Source: Acanthaster planci (lineage: Eukaryota; Echinodermata; Asteroidea; Valvatida; Acanthasteridae). From it: a DNA stretch of 64,000 nucleotides. Position 1 is the first letter of the stretch. Each line of letters opens with the position of its first letter. The notes below the pieces were generated by a model that saw nothing but the letters and a program-made list of their open reading frames with translations, searched no databases and was not told the DNA's origin. The stretch is taken from the NCBI RefSeq assembly GCF_001949145.1, contig NW_019091379.1, forward strand, positions 98,916 to 162,915, written 5' to 3'. Positions 13,880 to 37,600 of the stretch are shown here, in pieces. The translations under genes were made by a program, and so were the position numbers.

Positions 13880-14255
13880 ACACCAAACCCATCCGAACTG
13901 GACCCAACCCTACCCCAACCCAACCAAACTGACCCGAACCCACCCAACCCAACCAAACCGAAACAAAGCAAACCAAATCGAACCGAACTTAGCCAAACCG
14001 AATTTAAAAAAAACCCAAAAATAAATAATGAAAAACCAAACCCAACCAAAACCAAACCGAACCCAACCAAATCCAAACCAAACCTAAGGCAAAACCGAAC
14101 CGACCAGAACCGAACCTAGCCAAACTCAATCCAACCATCCGATTTCGACCTGACTAATACACTGGACCCAACCAAGCCTACCTTCACCCAACCATTCAAA
14201 ACCCAACTACACCAAAACAAACCGGGCCAATTCAAATTTAACCGATAACAACCAC
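13880..14255. repeat. Degenerate AACC-rich array
   Basis: About 375 bp on the plus strand built from variants of CCAAACCGAACC, ACCCAACC and AACCAAACC, with no fixed period. It is almost free of G except in CCGAACC units. The complementary strand gives a long GGTT/TCGGTT-rich frame at 13750-14076 that is only the repeat translated. It resembles an eroded telomere-type or minisatellite tract. Confidence 0.7.
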
Positions 14256-17200
14256 AAGAACGATGTGTCACAGCAACTGCAGAAACGTCACCGCGTGTGA
14301 AGAGTAGAGCTGTGGACTTTTCATCCTCACGGAGATTAAAATCTGCTTCTAGATTCGTGACAACAACCAAAACATCCAAAAACTGAAGTTAGAAAAGAAC
14401 AGCACAGGAATAACTTAAACACAACGAAGGACCGTTTACAAAAGGGTGCGGAACACGGGTCAGAGCTGGTTCAGTGCGTGTTACGGCCCGCAAAGCATCA
14501 AAGGAGAAAACATTACCATAACAGCAATGTTAGACAGTTTCTTCGATGAATAACGGTGATGCTGCGCACACGAAGCCGCAGTCAAAATCACGTCTTCTCC
14601 TCGCAGGAGGAAGAGAGCTTAACGTCCTATATCATTAAATTGTCTCTACATAACGTTTCGCCACTTCGTTTACTTTTAATGTTTTCATGTTTTAAGTCAT
14701 ACTGTACAAACCTTCACAAAGTATGACACTCAAGTTGGTAATCTTGTACATTCTGAGAAACGTGTACCACAAGTTTGAAAGATTTCATTTTCTGTCGGGT
14801 TTCGTGTGTGACTGAAATTATATATACTGTATTACCAACAATCCGTAACACGCATGGAACCGAGAGTGTACGTGTTCTAGCACAGGAGCCGCTTGCAGTT
14901 GTACAAGTAATGGTCCGTGTATACATCAAACGCAGCCGTCTCTTTGAACACATTAAAAAAAATGATAATTGTGAACTGGCACTGTTTGGTAAACGTCAAA
15001 TGTAAGCTTCCAATCGAAGGTTGAATGGTGGGGGGCTATACACAATAACAATCATCGACACGATCGTAGCAGGTGCAGTGAGGTTTCAAGAGAAGATGGA
15101 AGTTCAATCAATACACGAATAGTGCATGGTCCCTATCTTTTCATTTGGAATCCTGTATATATTTTTGATAAACCTGCACACCGCCATGATATAGTTTGTT
15201 TGGTTTATTGTAAACTTTGTACCATGTACTGTGAAGAAAACACATGTAAGACGCAACAAGTTCTACACTAGACACACACTGCGGACACCAACGATCTTTC
15301 GCGGTCCGCCCGCTGTCCCTGGAGGTAAAGTCTGGTTCCCGGTCTTTGCCCGTGCGCACGTACGTCCATAATGGTTCGACATATGTCACTCGAAGGATGG
15401 GTGATATACGTTGGACCACTTTAGAGTCAATCATTTTCGTAATTAAGTACACAAAGACCAATGACATGAAAATAATTAAGCAAGGTGGCTGATACAATGA
15501 AAGCAGAGAAAGTTGCAACCAACTCTCAAACATGGTTAGATTAGACTAAGGGTTGTTGAGAAGGTCTGTATTGTACCCTAAGGCATATTCATTTGAAGGA
15601 ATCCTCGGTGGTCAACAATAATTGTGGCCGGCTGAATTTTGCCCAAAGTGGCGGATCGAAGAGTTTGAAGTAAATGCATGGCACCATCGCAAAAGAATCA
15701 TATAGCATAGACAAGCTAGTGTTCAGCTCCATATTACATTAACTAACCCCCGCCATCTGTAAAATAGTTATAGTATGCCACATCAAGTGCCTATACATGG
15801 CACATGATATATATAAATTCCCGGGGACATGATTTCTGACGAGAGCGTAAGGGGAAACACGAACCCAAACTACAGTTCTGTGAGTTCCCCTAGCGCGATC
15901 TCAAAATTTTTCTTTCAGGGAAAAAGTGAAAATAAAAATATACAAACGAATAACGCAGGGTGTTTTTAAGCAAAACATCATAAGACAGGAATTAAGAAAG
16001 GCTGACCTTAGTCAGCTTTCTTGCTTAGTAATTTGCGACGCAAAGAACTGCTTCACTCCCTTCCTCAGTGAAATGACGTTATTCATCACTAATTGACTTT
16101 TAACGGAAGCAGAACAGGACGGAAAAAAGAGCATTTAAAATCAATTGCGTGTATGGGGATGGCTCCAGTGAAGATTTCACTTCATTACACGCGTCATTCA
16201 CAATTTGTTGTGACGTAAAACTAAGCCACAATACGTTCAGTAAAAGGAGCAGTATTAAGGATGATGAATGAATCGAAAAGGCTTCGGAAGTCATAATAAT
16301 GGCATAATCTATCGGTCGTAAACTTCAGCCACCCAAACTCAATACTACGCTAATTTGGGCGTAAAACTTCCTTGTCAGAAGAACGGCAAAACCAGCGCGA
16401 GTGCCTCAGATTAAAAGTATATAGAAATAATGGAATCTTAAAGGAATCCTAAGGGAAACTGAGCGGACAAGTTTGCGACGGCTGTCTTTTCGATTTGCAT
16501 AGGCCTATACTCATTAAGTAACTTAAGCTGCTCTCGATCAACTCAACCGTACATGTCTTCCACGAAACCTGAATCTTTCGCGCTAAATAGGCCTGGTTGT
16601 ATTAGGAGGCCTTTGCGGAGAAACGGCATCGACGGTGAAGGGTATAAGCACCAGCGACGAACTATGGTTCGACCGACACTGCCCAAACATGAGTGGGCTG
16701 GACCGGCCGCAGAAGCCGGGGGGTCCCCCATGTTACCATTTGGAACCAGGCCCCGGGGTGCAGTGGTCACATCGCTGGTTACCAATAGGCTGTATAATTT
16801 ATCGGTACACAGGTAACCATTTTTACATGAAAATAAACACTATGGCTGTCGTCGACCATGCATCATAGGCCTACGCCGCAAGGGGTATATACAGCCAACG
16901 GCAAAATACGATTGACTATGGGACACAAAATATTTCAACCATGGCCGTTGATTGTGGCTGTATTGCTCGTGCGCATTGTTAAAAAGCAATTGACCAGCGA
17001 GTTCGCGACGGGAAAATTACATGCGCCCTCTGTTGATACCGGAGGTTGAACGCACTTGTTGAAATCTTTATAAAGTTGTTTTGAATTGGAATAAGAGTAA
17101 AGAGAAGACAGATTGCAGAAGACCGGGTATAATTATTCGCCACCTTGCGTGACATGCCCTGTTCCGGTTGTTCGTAAATATAGCCAACAACTTTGGGAAA

Positions 17201-18189
17201 AGCTTGCCCGACTGCCGGCTTAATAATAAGGTGTCTGCCCTTCTGAAGTACGTGTACTCCATCAATGCCTGGCTGTCCCAGGCAGTTCCTGAACACACCC
17301 AATGGAAACCATCACCTGTTATATCCCGCGACTTTAATGAGGCACTGTATGACGGTCTCCTTCCCTTTGTGTAACATTAGAACGGCGCCTGCATTTACAT
17401 GCTGCGAGGAAATTAGGAGAAAATTGCATTTTGCCTGTATTATGTTATAACATTACATCGTTGCTCGTTTTTTACAAGGGCACTTAGTTTTAATGACAAT
17501 GGTGCCTGCGCGTTCTTTCATGGCTGAGGGTAGACGGCAGGAACAAAGCAAAGCAATGATAAAGTAGTGATAATGCTATGACAACAAGTACTAGAATTTC
17601 GGATGGCTAATATTAATTCTTGGGGAGGTAAGGGGCCTCAAAGTTCTCTCAACGTTTCTTTTACGTTTTTTCCTATGTATATTGATGTCTATTTTCCCAT
17701 TTTTAAAACTTCTTATTTTTCACTGTTTGGTTTCTTACTGGATTTTAAATGTAATTTTTCAGCTATTTTTCAAGAATAAGCAACCTTTTCTGTGGATGAC
17801 TCTGATATATTTGTATATTTGTGGTAATGTTTATTTTACGATTTTGATGTATTCTTTTCTCATTCAATGAGGGCCCAAATGGTCAGCTCCTGGTGGATGG
17901 GTTACCCTCAATAAAGATGGTTGAAATAAAATAAAAAAATAAAGCATCGCAGGGGCCTTGAGCCAAAGGGGCAGCGCCAGAGATAGGAGTGTGGGGAAGG
18001 ATGCCGTGCCGCCCGTCAAGCCTGTGAATGCTATAAGACACCCCGCGTTATGTCCGAGTCGAGTTGCAACGTCACGCGACGCACACGATGCATGCTGAAC
18101 GCTTCGAATGGGGTTAATTTAATACCTTGCAACCGCGCTGTATACCAGACACCGAAGTGGGACAGAGGTGGGTACCCCCCCCCCACCAG
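14256..18189. other. Non-coding stretch with two unsupported minus-strand frames
   Basis: Frames at 15141-15533 (130 codons, one hydrophobic segment near residues 20-35) and 16100-16294 (64 codons, leucine-rich N-terminal part like a signal peptide) lie on the minus strand. Neither has clear splice sites nor a known relative. A more GC-rich patch at 16560-16950 is open on both strands. Confidence 0.35.
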
Positions 18190-18622
18190 GTCCAATCCCT
18201 ATACACGCTCCAGCCTATTGTTACTTAACCCATCCCCCAGATGTCTGAAAAGAATTCCTGAGATACCAGTATAACATAACCAGCACGAAGGCGGGGGGGG
18301 TCTCCCTGTCCCATAGTTTGCATCAACGTATCTCTGACCTGGTCACGTATGTGTAATTTCTTTTCGGGATCGCACATTGGAGGCGCCTTTCGAGCGCTTA
18401 TTTAATAACATTCTTTAGGCTGTTCTTTGCTTCGTTATTTAAGAGTTGTTGATTACGCATACTCATCGCTTCACTCTCACAAATGATGCAAATTATGGAA
18501 CAGATCGAGAGACCCCCCCGGCCTTTTTGTCGGTCATTGTTATACTGGTATCTCAGGAATACTTTTCAGCCATAGGGGGGGTTGTTAAGTAACATTAGGC
18601 TGGAGCGTGTAAAGGATTGGAC
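18190..18622. repeat. Large foldback element with about 115-bp arms
   Basis: The left arm (18190-18304) starts GTCCAATCCCTATACACGCT and the right arm (18509-18622) ends AGCGTGTAAAGGATTGGAC, its near complement. The match includes GAGATACCAGTATAACAT opposite TGTTATACTGGTATCTC and runs of C opposite runs of G. The arms flank about 200 bp of unrelated sequence with no open frame. It behaves like a MITE or foldback transposon; the family is unknown. Confidence 0.8.
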
Positions 18623-19104
18623 TTTTAGGGGGGGCCCTCTCTGACCCCGCATTTCGTGCCTGGTGTACACTCTCGGTTGAGTAAACACACCTCACCGTCC
18701 CATTAACTATGATATGATGCCCACCCACCCGTTTTCGTTTCCTTCAGCAAGGCGAAAGGGAGTGCGCCCTCACTCGGTATGCTTGGACGCACCCACGTTT
18801 CCTCCTTTGATAAACGGTTTTTCATAGCCTCTGAGTGCCAGTGTTGAGACGTTGTACTGATGCCAAGTGACTTGCTGTGGTCTTCACCAAGTGTTTGCCA
18901 GTTTAGATGAAACGAGAAAAGTTTTGTTCGCTCTTTGTTGCTTTTAGTCCACAGAAATTTTGGAAACGGTCGTTCCGGGGTATTACCGGCGACTCCCTCC
19001 GTAGCGCCACAGAGAACCTACACCCTCCCTCCTACTCTCGGCCAAGGCGCCCTCCACAAGTGTGAAATACCTAGCAACATGACAGAAGAAACAGGAGAGT
19101 TGAG
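18623..19104. other. Non-coding stretch, no gene recognised
   Basis: No gene or structured repeat seen. The open frame starting near 18935 runs into the retroelement remnant downstream and is not a separate gene. Confidence 0.35.
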
Positions 19105-19612
19105 CCAGATCAAAGACAGGAGTATAACCCTTCCCTACGGATCCCACCGATCTCACCTAGTATATACACCCGTGTTAGCCGACCTGCACAGGCCTCTGAT
19201 ACAACGAGTCCAGTACAAATAGTGTCTCATCATCTTTAAGATCCTACAGGGTGATGCTTCACCTTGTATAGGTGATCTTGTCCAATTCTATGCTCCAGGT
19301 CATTGGGGTTTGCGGTCATCCAAAAGCAATCTTCTCAAGGAAACTGTGGCTCATTATCGTTGGGGGGAGAGAAGCTTTCAGATTGCAGCACCAAAACTTT
19401 GGATCTTTACCGGAATCTGTGAGACTATCGAGATCACTCCACACATTCAAGGACTGATTATAATCATATTTGCATAGACGGGCGTTTGGTTAATATTCCT
19501 CAACTTATCATTATTGGATGTTTTGCTTATTAGCGCCGTTCGTGGCGGATACTGGCGTTCTATAAATGTGCATGATTATTATTATACTTTATTATTATTA
19601 TTAAGACCTAAG
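19105..19612 (+). mobile_element. Second decayed non-LTR retrotransposon 3' end
   Basis: Plus-strand frames, interrupted by frameshifts and stops, match the same C-terminal reverse transcriptase tail as the remnant at 9.5-11.0 kb but from another subfamily: TPVLADLHRPLIQRVQYK, then IGDLVQFYAP, WGLRSSKSNLLKETV, RWGERSFQIAAPKLW and SLPESVRLSRSLHTFK. After the coding end a stem-loop (GCGCCGTTCGTGGCGG...TGGCGTTCTATAAAT) is followed by an ATT/TTA repeat tail. Only the last few hundred bases survive, typical of 5'-truncated copies. Confidence 0.75.
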
Positions 19613-20782
19613 TCATCGGAGGCCATGCCACTGATATGCTGTCTGCTTCCGTAACATGGGCCCCAGTTTGGCTGGTCTACCTTCCCCATCTGTTAATCTC
19701 CTGTTCAAGTTCGCCGCCCAAGGACACACTTAAGGATTCACTCAAAGCCAATCGTTCGGAAAGAGCCTATTACTCCGGACATTCTTCAAAAATTATTTGA
19801 TTCCCAAGGCCAGCCCACGGCAACCCTCTCTGATCTGCGAACATTGTTTGTTCCGTAACTTATGCCGCTTTTTGAAAATTTGATGACATAGTACTTATGT
19901 CATTAGTACTTATTAGTACTTATGCACTAGTCGTATCAGGCGTTGCGAATGTAGTTTTAAGTCTGATTGGAGGTATTTCTGTATAAATCCGAAAACGACC
20001 TAATTCGTCAAGAGAAAACATTGTATTCATAGCAAGATCCTTTCAGCCGAATTGTCCAGTCGTTCTCGCCGGGGCGTTATTTGAATGCTTTGGGTGATAA
20101 AATTCACTCACAATTATTCGCGGGCTCGCATCTTGTAAAAAGGGCTTTGTTGAAACCTCTCACAGCCCAAGCACGAGGGAAGTTGTTTTACAAGCCCTTA
20201 CACGTTCTGTACTCGACAATACGCTCTATGGACTCCATAGTCTCAGATCGGGCGGAGCCTCAGCAGCCTACAATGCTCACATCTCCCCTTACCTTAATTT
20301 CCCGACACGGCAGATAGAGGTGTCAAAGGTCGTGATGCTTACCTTCAATCCAGTACATAAGATGTTCTTTTAACTTCTAGATCCCTGGGTATGTTATCTG
20401 CCTCTGCTGGTGAATGTATAAACGTGTACCAAAGAAAGAAGTTGTTACGTGAACAACGGGGTGCTTTTGCTCAGCCAAGCCCCATATTGTTCAACTGACA
20501 CGTCTTTATGCCTACTTTGCTTCGTTTTCTTTGTATCACGGAGATATAGAAAAGAAATGAGCATTCTGACATAAGAACGTGGGAAGAAAGTCAAATGTGA
20601 AGACATCTCACACGGTCGAGTTGTCTCTGTCAAAGTAGAGTTGTCTTAACGGACGACTTGGCAAACGGTAAAGTTGACACAACTCGACCGGCTGTGCGTC
20701 AAAAGGTGAGACAAGTCGACCTCGATATGTGATAAACATGTATATCACACCTCCGAATAAAAAACTCAAATACTTTTACAAC
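19613..20782. other. Spacer downstream of RPL4
   Basis: No gene recognised. It includes tandem ATTAGTACTT blocks near 19900-19920 and a short inverted repeat around 20609-20695, where GGTCGAGTTGT pairs with ACAACTCGACC. Confidence 0.4.
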
Positions 20783-20822
20783 TTTATTTTTTACTGAAGT
20801 CAGAAGCTTCAGTCGCTTTATT
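20783..20822 (-). terminator. Candidate RPL4 polyadenylation signals
   Basis: Two AATAAA hexamers on the minus strand, at 20817-20822 and 20783-20788, lie about 440-475 bases past the RPL4 stop. I found no AATAAA closer, but ribosomal protein mRNAs usually have shorter 3'UTRs, so a variant signal nearer the stop is possible. Confidence 0.3.
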
Positions 20823-21257
20823 GGGTGTGACTTCTTTTTCAAATATTTTGTGTTTGTCACTTTTTTTTACCACTTCTAACCCGGGCAGCCTTGCGACACA
20901 ACCACTGAACAACCAAACTAAAACCTGATACATGTACTTTCAGCTCCAAAAACCAAGCCTTTACCAAGCTTTTTTTTTCAAAAGAAAACGTGATGGGAAA
21001 GATGTGTAATGACAATCTTATCCGAACGTTTGCAGCTGCAACATTTTACAACTGTTTGCAAGGTTTCAAAAACGAAGTTTGTCGTGAAAAGTGTGCATTG
21101 TAGTATTAAGCTTACTAAAGGCAAACCAATCTGTTCCTTTAAATTTCTGTCCACAACTGGCTATAGATTTAAGAATGAAGGACAGAGACAGGTTAATGTG
21201 AAATTTGTCGTCCTGTTATAAGCAGCGGTGCTGCACCGTAACGGCATCGGGTCTTGT

Positions 21258-32652
<11,395 letters not shown>

Positions 32653-32655
<3 letters not shown>

Positions 32656-32720
32656 ATTGGAGATTTTGAGGGGCAGTTTTACTATGCCTGCACAACTTTC
32701 GGCTGCCACGGGAAAAGAGG
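32653..32720 (-). promoter_or_regulatory. RPL4: RPL4 exon 1 and 5'-TOP transcription start
   Basis: On the minus strand CCTCTTTTCC (32720-32711) is a pyrimidine tract of the 5'-TOP type that starts ribosomal protein mRNAs and couples their translation to growth signalling. A 5'UTR of about 62 bases leads to AATATG, immediately followed by donor GTGAGG. Exon 1 thus carries only the start codon. Exon 2 begins in phase with GCCGTTGCTGCTGCACGC, giving Met-Ala-Val-Ala-Ala-Ala-Arg-Pro-Leu, close to the human N-terminus. An AT-rich TTTATTAA lies just upstream. Exact start base not provable by eye. Confidence 0.8.
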
Positions 32721-34542
32721 ATTAATAAAGCCGGCTGACAAAAGTAATCAGGTCGTTATTTCCAAACATTTTTCAAGATCAATCAAGTGGAAACTATGTG
32801 AAAATGATGCAAATTCTTGTAAAAATGACTAAAACATACACCCAAGTCCCGTTTTTTTCAAACATTCACTGAAACATATGAAACTTGGTACAATCGAACG
32901 AACTACTTTTTCCACCCTATCGCCGCGTAGATCTTTTCCTTGCTGCTCTGTGGCTTTGATTGCCGCACGCATCTAGAGTGCGTAAAAAACGCTACAGCCG
33001 TTCACAGCGGCTTCAGAAGTCCCTCCACGTGTTACATTCAGCAGCCTAGCCACAACTTTTGGGCATAGCATCCATATAGACGACAAAAATAGTTGTCTCT
33101 AGTCACTGAATTCAACATGAAATCACGCAATTTGAAAATTAATCAGAAATTCAACAATACAAACACGAGACACTATAGGTGCCTGAGCCTGTTTGATTTA
33201 TACTGTTCTATATTTTAATTAATTTTTTCAGTGGGTCTGCTTGAAACATGGGCGTAAGTTCTCCCCCTGTATCGACTTAAAATGTTTGCCGCAATAAAAA
33301 GGGAAAGCAAGTTTTAAAGGAGCCAGGAAATAGAAATATTGTTTTTATAAATTTTTACTAAAAACCCTCGAAATTGCATCTTTGGGTTTCAATTAACCCC
33401 ATTTTAAATTTTTGCTTTGCAATTTTAACCCATTAACCCTTTTTGTTTTATGCTAATGATTTGCATATTCATGAGCAGAACTATGGTGTCATCTAACGCA
33501 CTGAATGTCAATGTTGCACGGATTTGCGCACAGAAAATTTCTAGATTTTTAAATCACTGCTATGGCAGATTTTATTTTCTTTGGCAAGTTATTGCAGTAT
33601 AAGTATATGGCAATAATCCAGAAAAAATTCTTTCACAAAAATGTTCCAAGATAGAAAATTGAGATTCACAATTTGAACATAAAAACATGCAACCTACCGA
33701 ACCATGTCTTCCTGATTTACTTCAAAGTAAAAGCACCCTCACTTGTCTAGAAATGCTTGGTCAATTTTTAATGTTTGAAAAAGTGCACCGTTCAGTTCAC
33801 GTAACTCAAAAAAGATGTCGAATAGTCTTCATACATGGAAGAAGAGTACAGAGATACACAAAAAGTGATTCTAAGAAAAAATAATTTCCTGGTTCCTTTA
33901 AAAGCTATTAATATACCATTCTGATGTAAGACTCTGCATAAATTTGACACACATTAAAGATTTACATCTATATCATGAATATCGCCCCTACATATATAGT
34001 GTATGCCCCCCCTATCAAATTCCCATGGCCGGGCAAGCCATTCCCCTTCCCCAACTAACTCACCACAACCCCATTTCCAACACAGATTTACGCCACTGGT
34101 AATCATGATTCTGATGAAAGGAATGACAAGCCCAATTTACACAATGCTGGTACTGAAACCAGTACTACATGTACAGTACTAGTAGTAATACTGGGCACCA
34201 TGGCACCATGGCACCATATCATTGGCGCATGAACATGATGAAGGGGCAGGACAATTTCCCTTCATCTTCCCTATATTTTTGGACTTTTTCTTTCCCTTAG
34301 GCAGGCTTCCTAAACACTCGTAAATCTCAAAAAGAACCCACCAACAATTTAGTAAACCAATATACCATTATATATGAATTTGCCACTTGTTTTATTCCTC
34401 CATGCAGTTACACAATTTAGCTACAAATTAAGAAAGAGAAAATTATCCCCTCCCTGCCGTGATTTTTCAATGTAACAAATGGGAGAAACAATTATATTGC
34501 TTGTTTGGCCTACGCCGTCCAACCAGCCCATGATGCTCTGTA
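32721..34542. other. Intergenic region between divergent RPL4 and ZWILCH
   Basis: About 1.9 kb between the RPL4 start and the ZWILCH ATG, mostly AT-rich and with no convincing open frame. It may hold an unseen 5'UTR exon of ZWILCH. A tandem CCATGGCACCATGG near 34195 and TACATGTA-type palindromes are visible. Confidence 0.5.
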
Positions 34543-34550
34543 GCGCCAAA
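34543..34550 (+). promoter_or_regulatory. E2F-like site upstream of ZWILCH
   Basis: GCGCCAAA, an E2F core, lies 73 bases upstream of the ZWILCH ATG. E2F control would fit a gene needed in mitosis. A single 8-bp motif is weak evidence. Confidence 0.3.
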
Positions 34551-34622
34551 TTCTGAAATGCAGGCCAAATGTAGAATGGCCACTACATCGTATCCACGCA
34601 TTGAAATGTTGTTGTGGGCGTC

Positions 34623-37600
34623 ATGAAAACCTTCAGAGCTGATGTAGAAGACTTCCTTGAGTCAGTCAAAAAGTAAGGTTCCACGACGAGAAGCTGCTTC
34701 GAGTCTCATCTCAGTCTCACTTCCATTTATAACGCTTTCCCAGTGAATTAAGCTATTCGTCATTTTTGTCATGTTTGTTATCACTGTCATGACTGTGTCG
34801 TGATTGTTGCAAAACTTAATTGTCATGTCTGTCCAATTTCCGGACAGTTCATTCAGAAAATGTTTAGAAAACATGAAGATATTTTTCATTTCCATAGGCC
34901 TACATTATTTTGGAAAGAGTTCCATGTACGGACCCCACTTGACACCCTGTGCACAAACCCTATGAGACTGGTCTGAAAAACATTCCTAGACCTGTAAACT
35001 TTTTTACACCCGTAAACAGGGTGTAAACAAACAATACTCCGTCATATACATGTACGACGGAGGAGTATTCCTCGTGCCCTGTTGACGGGTCTTAAAAATT
35101 CCAAGTTTTTTCTACATGTTCTAAGTAAACGCCGTGGTTTTCCCCTCCTAAATTGAACTTTTCTGGACATCTTTTTGCTTTCTGATGGCTATTATGTATT
35201 AAGTCATTGTAAGGAAAAATTGCTAGCGTCAGTATATGGAACTCCTCCCGTTATTTTCTTTTATAACCTTTCTTCTGTTAGGCCTATTTTTCACCGTTGT
35301 CAAATTCTTACAAAGACTTTGAAAACATGTTTTAGAGAGCCTAAATAAAATTACAGACATTGCATGGATAATGGAACAGTGTATCAAAATAAAAAAGTTT
35401 ATTCACGATGGCAAAAGTAGATCTAATGTTAGACATGTTAGAGATATTTTGCTCGCTGTTTCCTGTAATTAACAGGAAACAAATAAAACACACCAAATAT
35501 TTCTTGGATAGTACTGGCCTCACTTGTGCTGCTTAGCTGGAGGCAGTAATTGAGCATTTTTGGAGTGTTTCTTACTGTTTTGTCTGACCGGGTGGCGATG
35601 CTCATCGAGCACTTTAAAGTTGAGTTGTAAGTCCTTCTTTGTCCCTCATCAGTAGTTTCTTTAACATTTAATGTCGAATGTCAAACGAGGAATAAGTAAA
35701 TAGCTTTACACCGCCGACCATGATGTCCAATGAGTAGGCCTGCATGTACATGGCCGATGACTAGCATGATTATTCAACTGATTTGTAACTCATAATACTC
35801 ATTTTGAGTCACAAAGTAGCTTTTGCTTAGAAATGGTTTTAAAAAATGGAATAGAGTTGTATGTGCAGATGCCACATAACACCCAGAATAATGGGTAATG
35901 ACTTCAGTCTGTGACTCAACTTGAGTCCGACTTGAGTCCTAAATTTTAGCGACTCTACTCGAGTCCTGACCGGTAAATGACTCGAATCAAGTCTCTGGGA
36001 CTAAATGACTTTACTCGACTTGAATCTCTCATGGAGACTCGACTCATGTACAAACTTATAAGACTTGAGTCTCAAAATATTTAAAGCAGAATTTGAGTCG
36101 GTTAGATGCCTGTACCTGTCACCCTAATTTAGTTTTAAATAAAATGTCTAAATGAAAATAAAAATACCAAACAATGGTAACTTTCAAGATGTTGACAATG
36201 GAAGCAAATTCATGACCTTCATTGTCATGGCCTGAAGCATATTTTACCTATTGCGCCTGAATATTTATGCCTGAATGAGCTACTATTGACTGTAATCAGG
36301 ACTTGAAATTTGAAGCTCATTCAAACTTAAATTACATGTATCTACCCCACATTTGCCAACAATGTTTATTTTTCAGCCTACACATTTACAATGTACCAAG
36401 TTGGTGTTACAAACAAAATAAAAATTAAAATGGGAAAATGGGGAATTTTAAAACAGGAGAAGGATAGTGACAATAGAAGAAAACTTTGAATAGCTTGAAT
36501 TACATGTAGGTCTCAAAGCTGGGGCTTTATATCCTGGTGCAGGCCAGTGCTAATGCTGCATGCCTTAACCACTCAGCCACGCAATCGCCTTTTCATGAAG
36601 GGTGAATTTATCAGTTTAATTATCACATGTTACTGGCTCAATCCTGATGTTCAAATTAAAAAAAAGGAGTAAACTGCAACCAGATGACAGCAAAATACAT
36701 GTACATGTATACATGTAGATTTTCAATGCATTGAAAATTCCTCTTTTTGGCAGACTTTTAACTTTGCACCAGCAAAATGAAGTGAAGCCAAGTGTCATCT
36801 TCAAAGACTACACGCTGTCACTCGTTGACTCTACATCTGAAGAAATAAGAGAAATCCTGGGGTCCGATCACAATTTTTGGAAGGAAGGGAAAGTCATCTT
36901 AGTCCAGGAAGATGACATCTCCAAGGTATGATGTGATTGCCATTGTTTTTACAGTGGGCCTGTTTTCCACCACTCCTTTGGAAAGGGACTCAGTCCCCCC
37001 CCCCCGAGTTATGCATCTTGTTGTCTAACCTCCCCTACATGTATTTTGACTGAGTGACCCTAAATTTATTGGGGGGGGGGGATTGGGGAAAATGTGACCT
37101 TGTAAACAAAGCAACACGTGTCTAAGATTGTAGTTTGAATGTGGTGCAAAAAGGTTGAACAGACTTTCATATGTACGTGAATGTGACTACATTAAGGTTC
37201 CCATGGTCATAGAAAATCCGGAAAAAATGTCCTGGAAAGTCATTGCAAAGTCATGGAAAATGTAGGAAAATACATGTACATGTAGGATCTCATGGAATCT
37301 TGTTTCCGGAGGAAAAAAAGGTAATGGAAAAGATTTGCAAATCAAGATTACGGTAAGATTCTTTTTATTTTGATATGCCATAGGCCAATTTGTACTGTAC
37401 TGTATCCAGCTCCCTGTCAGTCTACATGTATGGCAGTCTTCTGCTCCATGGCACCAGATGACCCTTCTTTGTAAAATGGAGTGTAAATGACATGGAAATT
37501 AATTAAAATTAGTCGTAGAAAGGCCCAAACAAGTCATGTCGTTGGTTTCCTAGATTTCTGTGGGAACCCCATACATGGAGTACCCTTTTAAGTGTTCATT

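Noticed and set aside
13750-14076. 108-codon Gly/Phe/Val-rich minus-strand frame
   Set aside because: It is only the translation of the AACC-type repeat array.
15141-16294. Two minus-strand frames with hydrophobic N-terminal parts (15141-15533, 16100-16294)
   Set aside because: They could suggest a membrane or secreted protein, but no splice sites join them and no known relative is seen.
37050-37085. G-run and C-run near ZWILCH exon 2 as a structured element
   Set aside because: Simple homopolymer tracts with no partner or motif around them.
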